This document shows positions 9,044 through 18,997 of a stretch of DNA of 64,000 nucleotides, one piece after another. The DNA is from Curtobacterium luteum (GTDB taxonomy: Bacteria; Actinomycetota; Actinomycetes; Actinomycetales; Microbacteriaceae). The position numbers and the translations under genes were made by a program. The stretch is from the NCBI RefSeq assembly GCF_014646995.1, contig NZ_BMOI01000006.1:62001-126000 (forward strand), written 5' to 3'. Below the pieces are notes generated by a model. The model ran no database searches. It saw only the letters and a list, made by a program, of their open reading frames with translations, and was not told where the DNA came from. Each line of letters begins with the position of its first letter. The stretch's first letter is position 1.

Positions 9044-10264
9044 GTGTCCGAACGCCGTGCAGCCAGAGCCGCCGCAGGGGCGGCTGCCGCCGAATCCCAC
9101 GACCGACCGCGACCCGGCGTCGGCGCGCCGCGACGCGCTGCACCGGCGAGCGTCAGGCCAGGGAGCGGGGATCTGCCGGGGGGCAGCGATCGATCCGGCG
9201 GCAACGGCCGGGTGGGTGGCACCGATCGGCCGGACCGCGTCCGGCAGCGCAACGACAGCGGGCGATCGAACCCCTCGAGGCGACGGCGACGCAGGCGCCC
9301 GTTCCTCGTCGCGCTCCTCGCGACGATCGGGACCCTCGCGGGACTGGCCACGGTCATCGCGGTGGTCGCCAGTGTCTTCATCGGCGGTCTCGCTCGCAGC
9401 TTCGACCAGAGCACCACCATCGACCACGCCTTCCCCAGCGGCGAGCGCCCCGCTCCGGTGGACGGCGTCGAGAACATCCTCCTGATCGGGTCGGACTCCC
9501 GCGCGTCGCTCGATCCGAACGGTGACGGCGTCACGGGCGGCCGCGCGGACACGCTGATGCTCCTGCACCTCCCGGCCGACCGCAAGCGCGCCTACCTCAT
9601 GTCGATCATGCGCGACTCGTGGGTCGACATCCCCGGCCACGGGACCGCGAAGATCAACGCGGCGTTCAGCTGGGGCGGAGTCCCGCTCGTCGTCCGAACC
9701 GTCGAGGAACTCCTCGACTCCCGCATCGACCACGTCGCCGAGATCGACTTCGCCGGTTTCCGCGACATGACGAACGCACTCGGTGGCGTGACCGTGGACT
9801 CGCCGCGTGCGTTCACCGCCCGCGAGGGCGACGAGTTCGTCGCCGGCCCGAACCGCCTCGACGGCGACGCGGCGTTGGCCTTCGTCCGCGAGCGGTACGC
9901 CTTCGCCGACGCCGACCACACCCGGGTCCGCAACCAGCAGGCCTTCATGCGCGGCGTGCTCGACGGGGCCCTTTCGCGCGGCACCATCACGAACCCCGGT
10001 CGCATCCGGGCCTTCGTGGACGCGACGACCAGGTACTTGTCCGTCGACGCCGGCCTCGACCTCCGCACGCTCGTCGACCTCGGGTGGTCCCTGCGCGGCG
10101 TCAGGTCGTCCGACCTCGTGACCTTCACGATGCCGACGGCTGGCGGTGGGACCTCGAGCGACGGCCAGTCGTACGTCGCCGTGAACACCCTCGCGGTGCA
10201 GTCGCTGTCGCAGGCGCTGCGGTCGGACGACGTCGCCGGGTGGCTCGCGGAGAACCCGCAGTAG
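9044..10264 (+). CDS. LytR-CpsA-Psr (LCP) family protein
   Basis: A 406-residue membrane-anchored LCP protein. The first ~85 residues are Arg/Gly/Ala-rich and probably cytoplasmic, followed by one membrane helix (FLVALLATIGTLAGLATVI) and the LCP domain: NILLIGSDSRA, RADTLMLLHL, MSIMRDSWVDIPGHG, KINAAFSWGG, LAFVRERYAFADADHTRVRN. It should ligate lipid-linked glycopolymers to peptidoglycan. Unlike the LCP protein at 4043 it lacks a LytR_C domain. The start is GTG 9044, five bases after AGGAG; the ATG at 9042 is in another frame. A terminator follows. Confidence 0.88.
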   Translation: MSERRAARAAAGAAAAESHDRPRPGVGAPRRAAPASVRPGSGDLPGGSDRSGGNGRVGGTDRPDRVRQRNDSGRSNPSRRRRRRRPFLVALLATIGTLAGLATVIAVVASVFIGGLARSFDQSTTIDHAFPSGERPAPVDGVENILLIGSDSRASLDPNGDGVTGGRADTLMLLHLPADRKRAYLMSIMRDSWVDIPGHGTAKINAAFSWGGVPLVVRTVEELLDSRIDHVAEIDFAGFRDMTNALGGVTVDSPRAFTAREGDEFVAGPNRLDGDAALAFVRERYAFADADHTRVRNQQAFMRGVLDGALSRGTITNPGRIRAFVDATTRYLSVDAGLDLRTLVDLGWSLRGVRSSDLVTFTMPTAGGGTSSDGQSYVAVNTLAVQSLSQALRSDDVAGWLAENPQ

Positions 10265-10273
10265 CCCGACGAC

Positions 10274-10311
10274 GACGGAACCCCCTCGACCGAGGTCGAG
10301 GGGGTTCCGTC
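10274..10311. terminator. Bidirectional terminator between LCP and rpf genes
   Basis: An 18-bp perfect stem (GACGGAACCCCCTCGACC and its complement) with a GA apex lies between two convergent genes. As drawn it would open to a small loop. It is a good factor-independent terminator for both strands. Confidence 0.8.
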
Positions 10312-10326
10312 ACGCAGTCGCGGCGA

Positions 10327-11314
<988 letters not shown>

Positions 11315-12466
11315 TCACCGTCTCGACAGCACGGTCACGGCCTCGAGGTGGCCGGTCTGCGGGAACATGTCGAGGACCCGGACGCGGTCGAGTCGGAAGG
11401 ACGGCATGCGTGCCAGGTCCTTCGCGAGGGTCACCGGGTTGCAGCTCGAGTAGACGACGTGGTCGACGCTCGACGCTTCGAGCCAGTCCGCCAGCGTCAC
11501 ACCGATCCCGCGCCGGGGCGGGTTGACCACGACGAGTTCCGGCACGGCGTCCGGACGGGCTCGGAGCGCGTGCTCGGTGGCGTCGTCGGCGGCGAACCGG
11601 ACGTCGGTCAGGCCGGCCTCGCGAGCGGACTGTCCCGCCGAACGGACGGCCTCGCGGCTCGTCTCGATGCCCGTCACCGCACGGCCGGGGCGAGCGGCGT
11701 GCAGGGCGAAGCCGCCGACCCCGCAGTACAGGTCCCACATCGAGGCGGGGTCCACCTCGTCGATCCACGCAGTGGCCTGCTCGTACAGCCGCGCGGCGAC
11801 GACGGTGTTGGTCTGGAAGAAGCTCTGCGGACGGAGGTGCATCGTGACGTCCCCCATCCGCATCGGCAGCGTCGCCTGCTCGGTCAGGAGCACCTCGCGG
11901 TCGCCCTCGGTGACGGCCTTGTGCTCGGGGAGCAGGTTCGCCGTGACCACCACGGCCTCCGGCAGCACGGAGCGGAGCGCGGCGAGGTGCTCGCGGAGCC
12001 GGGGCAGCTGTCCCTCCGAACGCAGCACGAAGCGGACCATGAGCTCGCCGTCGGGTGACTCCGTCACGAGGACGAACTTCAGCTCACCCCGCCGGGCGGC
12101 GACGTCGTACGGGATCAGTCCGGCGTCGGCGATGAACCGTGCGAGGACCGGCAGCGCGCGCTGGATGCCGGGCGTGCAGATGCCGCAGTGCCGCAGGTCC
12201 ACCCCGCGCTGGCGGTGGTCGAGGATGCCGACGGTCGGGTGCTGCACGGAGCCGCCGACCACCATCTTCGCCTTGTTGCGGTAGGCCGACTCCGGACTCG
12301 TGATCGCGGGGAGCCACTCGACCGCACCCGGACCGCCCGCAGCCTCGACCGCGTCGTGGAGTAGCTCGCGCGTCCGGATCTCCTTGTCGAGGACCTGGTC
12401 GGCGTACGGCTGGCCCATGAGCGTGCACGATCGGCACACCCCGCGGTCGAAGTAGTCGCACTGCAT
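11315..12466 (-). CDS. rlmC: 23S rRNA (uracil(747)-C(5))-methyltransferase RlmC
   Basis: A 383-residue RumA/RumB-type methyltransferase. Four cysteines for the iron-sulfur cluster are in place: C3, C11 and C14 in the N-terminus, with others around HCGIC. The SAM site is MWDLYCGVGGFALHAA, the NPPRRG motif follows, and the catalytic cysteine is in VVYSSCNPVTLAKDL. The N-terminal motif CDYFDRGVCRSC is typical of RlmC. It methylates U747 of 23S rRNA. It begins 7 bp after the last glycosyltransferase stop, so it rides on that operon although its role is unrelated. Confidence 0.88.
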   Translation of the reverse strand: MQCDYFDRGVCRSCTLMGQPYADQVLDKEIRTRELLHDAVEAAGGPGAVEWLPAITSPESAYRNKAKMVVGGSVQHPTVGILDHRQRGVDLRHCGICTPGIQRALPVLARFIADAGLIPYDVAARRGELKFVLVTESPDGELMVRFVLRSEGQLPRLREHLAALRSVLPEAVVVTANLLPEHKAVTEGDREVLLTEQATLPMRMGDVTMHLRPQSFFQTNTVVAARLYEQATAWIDEVDPASMWDLYCGVGGFALHAARPGRAVTGIETSREAVRSAGQSAREAGLTDVRFAADDATEHALRARPDAVPELVVVNPPRRGIGVTLADWLEASSVDHVVYSSCNPVTLAKDLARMPSFRLDRVRVLDMFPQTGHLEAVTVLSRR

Positions 12467-12473
12467 GGCCGTC

Positions 12474-13436
12474 TCAGGGTACGGCGTACTCCGTCCGCCA
12501 TGCGCCGCGCGCTCGCTCGTCGGCTGCCCGGGCGAGCGCGACGGTGTCGCTCCGGGATGCCCCGGCTGCGCGTTCGACCGCGCGGCACCAGGAGTCGACC
12601 GATCCGTCCGCGAGGAAACGGTCGTCCGGGTAGAGATCGGCCATGCTCGAGTCGGCAGGTCCCACCGCCGGCGTCCCGAGCTCGAGCGACCGGATCGCCA
12701 CCCCGGACTGGAAGAAGCGCCGGTACGGCACGAGCACCGCGTCCGCCGTCACGATGAGGTCGTCGAGCTCGGCCTCGTCGACGAACGCGTCACGGACCGA
12801 CCAGCCCGCGACGGGCGGCCAGCCGCGACCGACGACCTCGAGCAGGTGGGTGTCACCGAGCCGTGCGGCCAGCGCGACGAGCAGGGCGACGTCGCGGTCC
12901 GGCTTGTACTGCCCGAGCACCCGGACGACCGGACGGGCGCTCGCCGGCGGGCGTCGCGACGACTCCGACCGCGGCGCGACGGGGTGCGGCAGCAGGACGG
13001 GCTCGTCACCAGGGCAGTGCTCCCGCAGGGCGTCCGCGGCCTGCTCGCTGTGCACGATCATCCGCACCGAACCGCCCAGGAACCGGCCGAGCCACCGCGC
13101 ACCGGCGCCGTAGCCACGAGCGTGGACCAACGGCCGAGGGTCGTGCACGACCAGGGCGGCGTCCACCTTGGCACCGAGCACGAGTCGGAGCAGCACCCGG
13201 TCGAGGTGGCCGAGGACGGGCCAGGTCACGACGACACGCCCCCCGAGTCGTCGAGCCCGCACCAGCGCCCGGAGCGTCCGGCCGAGCCATGCCAGCCCGG
13301 AGCCGCCCGCGACACTGGGCTCGTCGACCGCGAGCAGCCGCACGTCGTCGCTGCCGAAGCTCGCCACGAGTGCTGCGGCGTAGTGCCGGAGCGCTCCGCC
13401 GAGGGTGTTGACCACCACGATCCGCCCGCCGTTCAC
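12474..13436 (-). CDS. Glycosyltransferase, GT4-like, third gene of the cluster
   Basis: A 320-residue predicted GT-B glycosyltransferase. The C-terminal half carries the nucleotide-sugar side motifs VRVLGQYKPDRD, LEVVGRGWPP, DAVLVPYRRFFQSGVAIRSLELGTPAVG. The N-terminal half has VVVTWPVLGHLDRV and LVVHDPRPLVHARG. GTG 13436 overlaps the upstream TGA by 4 nt (GTGA), indicating translational coupling. Acceptor and donor sugar are unknown. The three-gene set suggests stepwise assembly of a surface glycan at the cytoplasmic face of the membrane. Confidence 0.75.
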   Translation of the reverse strand: MNGGRIVVVNTLGGALRHYAAALVASFGSDDVRLLAVDEPSVAGGSGLAWLGRTLRALVRARRLGGRVVVTWPVLGHLDRVLLRLVLGAKVDAALVVHDPRPLVHARGYGAGARWLGRFLGGSVRMIVHSEQAADALREHCPGDEPVLLPHPVAPRSESSRRPPASARPVVRVLGQYKPDRDVALLVALAARLGDTHLLEVVGRGWPPVAGWSVRDAFVDEAELDDLIVTADAVLVPYRRFFQSGVAIRSLELGTPAVGPADSSMADLYPDDRFLADGSVDSWCRAVERAAGASRSDTVALARAADERARGAWRTEYAVP

Positions 13437-14509
13437 GCGTGAAGCCACTCGTCCGCGGCCATCCGGCCGTCCCGACCGGGCAGTGCCGCACGGACGGCCT
13501 CGCGCTGCAGTGGGGTGTCGACTGCCCGCTCGATCGACCGTGCCAGTCGTCCGACGAGGTCGCCGCCGGCGACCGTGACGACCTGGTGCCCGTGCTCGGC
13601 GAGCCACGGTGCGAGTCCGGTCTGGTCGGTGGCGACGACGGTGAGTCCGGCCGCGAGGGCGTCCTTCACCGGCAGGCCGACCTGCTCCCGCCAGCGGCCG
13701 TCGGGGATCGACGGCGCGACGAGGACCGCCGAACGCGCGACCGCGGCACCGGCCTCGGCGTGCGGCAGGGGACCGAGGACACGACGTCGGTCCGGTGCCC
13801 CCGCGGCCCAGCGCCGGACACGGTCGAGTTCCGGCCCGGGACCGACGATCGTGAGCACGGCGCCCGGACGCGTGCGTTCGACGACCTCCCACGCGGACAT
13901 CAGGGGTGCGATGCCCTTCCGTGCCTCGAGGACGCCGACGAACACGCACGAACCCGGAACGGCGTCACGGGTCGGCCCGGGAGCCGGCGCCGGGAGCTCG
14001 AGACCCACCGTCTGCTCGATCGCCCCGACGAAGGGCAACTGCGCGTACGCGTTCCGAGCGGCCGGCGTGGCGAAGTGGATGCGGTCGAGGGTCAGCCGTG
14101 CGACCACGCCGACGAGGAGCCCGACCGCGGTCACGAGCAGCGCCGGGACACGGCCGCGGCCACCGACGAGGGTGCGGAGGTCGTTGTTCTCCATCGCGTA
14201 CGTCACGACGCGGTGTCGGCGCCCGCGGACGACGCCGGCGAGGGCGAAGCCGGCCGCGAGGACCGCGTGCTTCGGCCAGAACCGCATCCAGAGGGGCTCG
14301 GGGACCTCGAGCGTGGTCGCCGTGGTGTGCAGGAACCGCGCAAGCGCCCTGCCGACCGTGGTCCGTCGGATGCCCTCCGCGAGCGGGGTGCCCGCGAGGT
14401 CGTAGTTCACGTCGAGGTAGAGCAGTTCGGCCGGTGTCCCGGTGCGGTGTCGCTCCACGTGCACCGCCCGCAGCTCCGGGACGATGCGTAGGCTCGTCGG
14501 AGGGGTCAC
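13433..14509 (-). CDS. Glycosyltransferase family 4-like, second gene of the cluster
   Basis: A 358-residue GT-B protein. The C-terminal GT1/GT4 domain shows GSCVFVGVLEARKGIAPLMSAW, LTIVGPGPELDRVRRWA and the acidic/loop motif PSIPDGRWREQVGLPVKDALAAGLTVVATD. A hydrophobic stretch in the N-terminal half (VPALLVTAVGLLVGVVARLTL) may bind the membrane. Both ends overlap the neighbouring genes by GTGA, so the three glycosyltransferases form one coupled operon. The frame is open much further upstream, but that is the shadow of the preceding gene. Donor specificity is unknown. Confidence 0.78.
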   Translation of the reverse strand: MTPPTSLRIVPELRAVHVERHRTGTPAELLYLDVNYDLAGTPLAEGIRRTTVGRALARFLHTTATTLEVPEPLWMRFWPKHAVLAAGFALAGVVRGRRHRVVTYAMENNDLRTLVGGRGRVPALLVTAVGLLVGVVARLTLDRIHFATPAARNAYAQLPFVGAIEQTVGLELPAPAPGPTRDAVPGSCVFVGVLEARKGIAPLMSAWEVVERTRPGAVLTIVGPGPELDRVRRWAAGAPDRRRVLGPLPHAEAGAAVARSAVLVAPSIPDGRWREQVGLPVKDALAAGLTVVATDQTGLAPWLAEHGHQVVTVAGGDLVGRLARSIERAVDTPLQREAVRAALPGRDGRMAADEWLHA

Positions 14510-15654
14510 GCGGCCGGCACCGCCTCGGGTCGATCGGCGACGACGCCGCGGACCTGCTCGTCCAGGGCTCGCTCGTACGCGTCGCAGACTCCGCGCCACG
14601 TGTAGTGCTGGAGTGCCCGGTCGCGCACGACCCGGCTCAGGCGGTTCTGTTCCGTCGGGTCGGACAGCAGCGTCAGGACGGCGTCGGCGATCGCGTCCGG
14701 ACGGGGCTCGACGAAGGCAGCCGCGGTGTCCGCGAGCACCTCGCGGTTGTAGACCGTGTCGCGCGCGATCGTCGGGGCGCCGAGGTGCATGGCCTGCACG
14801 AGCGCGGGGTTCGTCCCACCCACGCTGTGTCCGTGGAAGTACGCACCGGCGTGCTGCCAGAGCGCGAAGAGGCGGTCGTCGTCGGCGACGTGGCCGAGCC
14901 AGTGCACGTCGGGGCGGGTGTCGGCGAGCAGCCGTGCGTGCTGGTCGAGCTCGCCGCCGTAGCCGGTGGAGCCGACGATGACGACCGGGAAGCGCCGGGC
15001 GATGCGCTCGGCCGCCGCGAGGAACTCCGGAACGGTGTTCTCGGGCACGAACCGTGCGACGACGAGCGCGAACGGGCGGCCGGCGAGGTGCGCGTCCTCC
15101 GGGTGGAGCGGCAGGGCCGAGGCCGTCGTCCCGCCGTAGGGGATCACCACCCCGTCCTTGTCGAACACCCGCTGCCAGTATTCGCCGATCGCCCGCGCGT
15201 CGAAGACGAGCCGGTCGGCGCTCCACGCGGTCATCCGGGCACCGGTCTTGAACACCGCCTTCGCGATCCGACCCCACTTCGCGCGCTCCCACTCGATGCC
15301 GTCGACGTTGACGACCGTCGGGATGCCGGCGAGCTTGAGCAGGGGCAGCCAGCACCCGTTCGCGCAGTTCATGACGAGGGCGACGTCCGGGCGGCGGCGG
15401 ACCGTGTCGAGCACGGCGGTCAGACCGTAGGTGAGCGTCGAGAGCGACCGCGACTCGAGACCACGGGTGACGCGTCGGGTGATCCGCGTGTCGAGCGTGG
15501 GGTCGTCCGGGCGCTCCTGCCCGGGGCGTCCGTAGACGGTGACGTCCCAGCCGACGTCCGCCAGCGCCGGGGCGACCTGCCGGACGGCGGTCTCGAAGCC
15601 GCCGCAGTAGGACGGGTACCCCCGGGTACCGATGATCGCGACGCGCTTCGACAC
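14506..15654 (-). CDS. Glycosyltransferase with DUF1972-type N-terminus, first gene of the cluster
   Basis: A 382-residue GT-B enzyme. The N-terminus (RVAIIGTRGYPSYCGGFET) is diagnostic of the DUF1972/GT4 rhamnosyltransferase-like group found in exopolysaccharide clusters. Later motifs are GIEWERAKWG, VIPYGG, ALVVARFVPENTVPEFLAA, VHWLGHV, YFHGHSVGGTNPALVQAM and NREVLADTAAAF. GTG 15654 is preceded by AGGGAG. It heads a leftward operon of three glycosyltransferases plus rlmC and has the only AT-rich promoter region nearby. Confidence 0.85.
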   Translation of the reverse strand: MSKRVAIIGTRGYPSYCGGFETAVRQVAPALADVGWDVTVYGRPGQERPDDPTLDTRITRRVTRGLESRSLSTLTYGLTAVLDTVRRRPDVALVMNCANGCWLPLLKLAGIPTVVNVDGIEWERAKWGRIAKAVFKTGARMTAWSADRLVFDARAIGEYWQRVFDKDGVVIPYGGTTASALPLHPEDAHLAGRPFALVVARFVPENTVPEFLAAAERIARRFPVVIVGSTGYGGELDQHARLLADTRPDVHWLGHVADDDRLFALWQHAGAYFHGHSVGGTNPALVQAMHLGAPTIARDTVYNREVLADTAAAFVEPRPDAIADAVLTLLSDPTEQNRLSRVVRDRALQHYTWRGVCDAYERALDEQVRGVVADRPEAVPAA

Positions 15655-15722
15655 GCTGGCTCCCTTGTTCGAATGACAACTGCAATGATATTTTACACAG
15701 CAGTATCACGAGAGGGAAGGGG
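15655..15722 (-). promoter_or_regulatory. AT-rich promoter of the glycosyltransferase operon
   Basis: On the minus strand this gap contains TAAAAT as a probable -10, inside an interrupted dyad TGATA-N13-TATCA. It is markedly more AT-rich than anything nearby and lies directly upstream of the first glycosyltransferase. Confidence 0.5.
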
Positions 15723-16604
15723 CTACCGTCGAGCGGCGTCCCGAGCCCGCGTCGGGAGCCGGTAGACCGAGGTCGTCGCGGTCAGGAACAGCTCGGTGCC
15801 GTCGTCCCCGCCGAAGCAGAGGTTCGAGACGACCTCCGGTACCGCGATCTCCCCGAGTCGCGCACCCGCCCGGTCGAACACGACGACGCCGCGGTGCGAC
15901 GAGGACCAGACGTTGCCGTGCTCGTCCACACGGATGCCGTCGGGGACGCCCTCCCCCGCACCGAGCCGTGCGAAGTCACGCCCGTTCTTCACGCGGACCC
16001 CGACGTCGTCGATGTCCACGTCGTACGCGCGGATCACCGGCAGGTCGCCCGAGGAACTCGCGACGTAGAGCACCCGCTCGTCCGGGGCGAACGCGAGCCC
16101 GTTCGGCTCGTCGACGTCGGTCACCACCGGCCGGAGGTCCCCGCCGTCCGGGCCGCAGCGGAACAGCCAGTGGTCGCCGTACTCACGGACGCCGGGGTGG
16201 CCTTCGCGGGGCTGGGTGATCCCGTACGCGGGGTCGGTGAACCAGACCGCACCGTCGGAGGCGACCACGACGTCGTTCGGCGAGTTGAGCCGACCACCGG
16301 CCCAGCCGTCCACGATCACGGACACCGCCCCGTCCCGGTCGCGCTCGACCCGCCGCAGTCCGTGCGAGCACTGCACGACGGAGCCGTCGCGGTCGAGCGT
16401 CCGACCGTTCGTGAACTCGACGTGCTCGGCGTACGTGTCGACGGCTCCGGTGTCGGCGTGCCACTGCAGGATCCGGTCGCCGGGGATGTCCGACCACCGG
16501 AGTGTCCTCGAGGCGGGCACCCAGCAGGGGCCCTCGGCCCAGGTGCTCCCGGTCGCGATCCGCTCGACGGCGGCCGGGTCGGGGACGAGGTCGGTGAACT
16601 CCAT
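15723..16604 (-). CDS. SMP-30/gluconolactonase/LRE family protein
   Basis: A 293-residue six-bladed beta-propeller lactonase. The metal-binding and catalytic positions are recognisable: Glu in STWAEGPCW, Asn in GGRLNSPNDVVV, Asn in VDEPNGLAFAPDE and Asp in GVPDGIRVDEHGNVW. Family members hydrolyse aldonolactones made by sugar dehydrogenases. The neighbouring FCD regulator and two SDRs fit a non-phosphorylating sugar-oxidation route in which an SDR makes the lactone and this enzyme opens it. Which sugar is used is not evident. It follows the FCD regulator by 47 bp in the same direction. Confidence 0.87.
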   Translation of the reverse strand: MEFTDLVPDPAAVERIATGSTWAEGPCWVPASRTLRWSDIPGDRILQWHADTGAVDTYAEHVEFTNGRTLDRDGSVVQCSHGLRRVERDRDGAVSVIVDGWAGGRLNSPNDVVVASDGAVWFTDPAYGITQPREGHPGVREYGDHWLFRCGPDGGDLRPVVTDVDEPNGLAFAPDERVLYVASSSGDLPVIRAYDVDIDDVGVRVKNGRDFARLGAGEGVPDGIRVDEHGNVWSSSHRGVVVFDRAGARLGEIAVPEVVSNLCFGGDDGTELFLTATTSVYRLPTRARDAARR

Positions 16605-16651
16605 GACGCTCCTTCGCGTTGGTCTGCGGCCAGCCTGGCACCGGTCGCGGG

Positions 16652-17293
16652 TCAGGTCCGGTCGACGATCTCCTGCATCGTGGCACGGGCTGCGGCCGGG
16701 TCGCCGTCGGCGACGGCGCGCGCGAGCGCGCCGTGCAGTCGGACGTCGTGCTCATCGGGCCCGATCCCGGCCCGCTCGTCGAGGGCCCGCTCGACGACGC
16801 CGTGGAGCCGGCGGAAGAGCGTGTTCCCGGACCGGTCCAGGACGGCGCGGTGCAGCGCACGATCGGCCTGGAGGAACGCGGTGGCGTCCGCGGCACCCGC
16901 CGCGGTGGCGAGGTGGTCGGCGGACGCGAGCAGTGCCTCCAGGCCGGCGGCGTCACCGTCCGCCGCGGCCGCCGCCGCTGCGGCAGCCGGTTCCACCGCG
17001 CGCCGCAGCGCGCGCAGTTCGTCGAGGACCGCGCGCAGGTCCGGGCCGGAGAGCCGCCAACCGATCACCCGGGGGTCGAGCACGTCCCACTCCGAGGGCG
17101 CGAGTGCCAGCACGCCGACACGGCGCCGGGCCCGGAGGAGTCCGAGGCCGACGAGCACCCGGACGGCCTCGCGGACGATGCTGCGGCTCGCCCCGGTCCG
17201 GGCGACGAGGTCGTCGATGCTCACCGGGGCGGTGCCGAACCCGCCGTGGACGACGGCCGCGCCGAGCTCGTCGAGGACCCGGTCGTAGATCAC
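16652..17293 (-). CDS. GntR-like FCD-domain transcriptional regulator
   Basis: A 213-residue regulator. The N-terminal winged helix (VSIDDLVARTGASRSIVREAVRVLVGLGLL) is followed by an FCD domain (DLRAVLDELRALRRAVEPAAA, FHRAVLDRSGNTL-like helices). GTG 17293 overlaps the upstream SDR stop as GTGA. The start is well constrained even though the antisense frame is open for kilobases. It probably senses a sugar acid or lactone intermediate and controls the divergent SDR genes through the dyad at 18018-18032. Confidence 0.83.
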   Translation of the reverse strand: MIYDRVLDELGAAVVHGGFGTAPVSIDDLVARTGASRSIVREAVRVLVGLGLLRARRRVGVLALAPSEWDVLDPRVIGWRLSGPDLRAVLDELRALRRAVEPAAAAAAAAADGDAAGLEALLASADHLATAAGAADATAFLQADRALHRAVLDRSGNTLFRRLHGVVERALDERAGIGPDEHDVRLHGALARAVADGDPAAARATMQEIVDRT

Positions 17294-18012
17294 CGCTGGG
17301 CGACCGGGCTGACGACGAGCTCGTCGACGCGCACGTGCGACGGGGCCTCGAGCACGAAGGACACCGCTCGGGCGACGTCCTCCGGCTGCAGCATGACGGC
17401 CCGTGCCGCAGCGTCGGGCACCACCGGTCGACGGTCGAGGAAGTCGGTGGCGACGTCCCCGGGACAGAGGTGCGTCGCACGGACGCCGTGCTCGGCCTCC
17501 TGCTGGTTGAGCGTGCGGACGACGGAGGCGAGCGCGGTCTTCGACGCCGAGTACGCGACGCCGGCGCCGGGCTGGAAGGACCACCCGGCGTACGAGGAGA
17601 CGACGACCACGGTGCCGCCGACCGCGCGGAGCGACGGGAGCGCCACGTCGACGACGGCGACCACGCCGGTCAGGTTCGTGTCGACGATCGCCCGGAAGTC
17701 GGCCATCGTCTGGTCGTCCCACCGGCGCTCGGGGGCGTTGAGGCCGGCGGCGAGGACGAGCCCGTCGAGCCGACCGTGCCGGCCGAGCAGCACGTCCCGA
17801 GCGGTCGCGACGGCGGTGACGTCGGCGGTGTCGAGCGGCAGGACGTCCGCGCTGCCGCCGGCTGCACGCACGGTCTGGGCGACGGCGTCGAGGCGGTCGG
17901 TCCGGCGACCGCTCAGCACGACGGTCCAGCCGTCCCGCGCGGCCTGTTCCGCCACGGCGGCACCCATGCCGCTCCCGCCGCCGGTGATCCAGAGCACGCG
18001 CGCATCGGTCAT
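17290..18012 (-). CDS. SDR family NAD(P)-dependent oxidoreductase
   Basis: A 240-residue short-chain dehydrogenase. Motifs are TGGGSGMG near the N-terminus, a divergent LAAG in place of NNAG, Ser in VVVVSSYAGW and the catalytic YSASK. It is coupled to the downstream FCD regulator by a 4-nt overlap and divergent from a second SDR at 18056. The context with an SMP-30 lactonase suggests a sugar or sugar-acid dehydrogenase, but substrate assignment from sequence is not possible. Confidence 0.85.
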   Translation of the reverse strand: MTDARVLWITGGGSGMGAAVAEQAARDGWTVVLSGRRTDRLDAVAQTVRAAGGSADVLPLDTADVTAVATARDVLLGRHGRLDGLVLAAGLNAPERRWDDQTMADFRAIVDTNLTGVVAVVDVALPSLRAVGGTVVVVSSYAGWSFQPGAGVAYSASKTALASVVRTLNQQEAEHGVRATHLCPGDVATDFLDRRPVVPDAAARAVMLQPEDVARAVSFVLEAPSHVRVDELVVSPVAQR

Positions 18013-18017
18013 GGGTG

Positions 18018-18032
18018 AATAGTATGCCTATT
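18018..18032. promoter_or_regulatory. Candidate FCD-regulator operator between divergent SDR genes
   Basis: The perfect inverted repeat AATAG-TATGC-CTATT lies in the 43-bp gap between the two SDR starts. It resembles the short AT-rich dyads bound by FadR/FCD regulators, and one such regulator is encoded two genes away. Confidence 0.55.
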
Positions 18033-18055
18033 GCAGACCGACGACGGGAGCGACG

Positions 18056-18841
18056 ATGCACCTCGACCTGACCGACCGCGTGGTGGTCGTGACCGGAGCC
18101 GCGCGCGGGATCGGCGCGGTGATCGCCGAGCGGTTCGTCGCCGAGGGGTGTCGTGTGGCCGCGCTCGACCTCGGGTTCCCGGACGTGGCCGACGACGGGG
18201 GCGCCGTGCCCGACGACGGGCACGCCCTGCCCGACCGGATCGTGTGCGACGTCACCGACCCGGCGTCGGTCCGGGCCGCGGTCGCCACCGTCGTCGAGCG
18301 CCACGGCACGGTCGACGTGCTCGTGAACAACGCGGGCATCGACGTCGAAGGGACCGTCGCCGACCTCGGGTGGGAGGGCTGGCGTCGGTGCATGGACGTC
18401 AACGCGGGCGGCACCTTCCTCGTGAGCCAGGCCGTCGCGCCCGTGATGCAGGCGGCGGGTCGGGGGCGGATCATCAACGCCGCGTCCTTCGCCGCGATCG
18501 TGCCGAGCGTCGGGAGCGCGGCGTACGCGGCGTCGAAGGCCGCCGTCGTGCAGTTCACGCGGGTGCTCGCGTCCGAGCTCGGGCCGTGGGACATCACCGT
18601 GAACGCCTACGCACCGGGCATGGTGCCGACCGCGATGAACGGCTTCGCGGACATGCCGCCGGACCGGCAGGACCGCCTGCTCGACACGCTCTCGCTGCGC
18701 CGGTGGGAGACCGCGGACGACGTGGCCGACCTGCTCGTGTTCCTGGCGAGCGACGCGGCCGGGTACATCACGGGGACGCTCGTCGACGTCTCCGGAGGGA
18801 AGCTCGCGACGCAGATCCCCGCGCGGGCGCACGGACGCTGA
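18056..18841 (+). CDS. SDR family oxidoreductase (classical)
   Basis: A 261-residue classical SDR with TGAARGIG at the nucleotide site, an acidic residue at the end of beta-2 (ALDLGFPDV) favouring NAD, LVNNAG, the Ser of NAASF, YAASK and the C-terminal YITGTLVDVSGGK. All catalytic residues are present. It diverges from the SDR at 17290 across a 43-bp control region. A sugar-dehydrogenase role is plausible given the SMP-30 lactonase nearby. The start ATG 18056 is preceded by GGGAG. Confidence 0.87.
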   Translation: MHLDLTDRVVVVTGAARGIGAVIAERFVAEGCRVAALDLGFPDVADDGGAVPDDGHALPDRIVCDVTDPASVRAAVATVVERHGTVDVLVNNAGIDVEGTVADLGWEGWRRCMDVNAGGTFLVSQAVAPVMQAAGRGRIINAASFAAIVPSVGSAAYAASKAAVVQFTRVLASELGPWDITVNAYAPGMVPTAMNGFADMPPDRQDRLLDTLSLRRWETADDVADLLVFLASDAAGYITGTLVDVSGGKLATQIPARAHGR

Positions 18842-18997
18842 CCGGTCGACTCGGCCGGCGCGCGAGCAGACTGGACGGGACGGCCCGACCGGCTGCTCCT
18901 GACACTGTCCGGGCACACAGGTTCTGCCCATCGGGGCCACCCTAAGCTGGGAGCATCCAGTGAGCCGGACTGCAGCCCGACCCCGAGGAGGTGCCCC
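18842..18997 (+). promoter_or_regulatory. Promoter region of the mnh (mrp) operon
   Basis: This 156-bp gap contains CCTAAGCT around 18950 as a plausible -10, and GAGGAG directly before the mnhA ATG at 18998. No other gene is visible. Confidence 0.4.
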
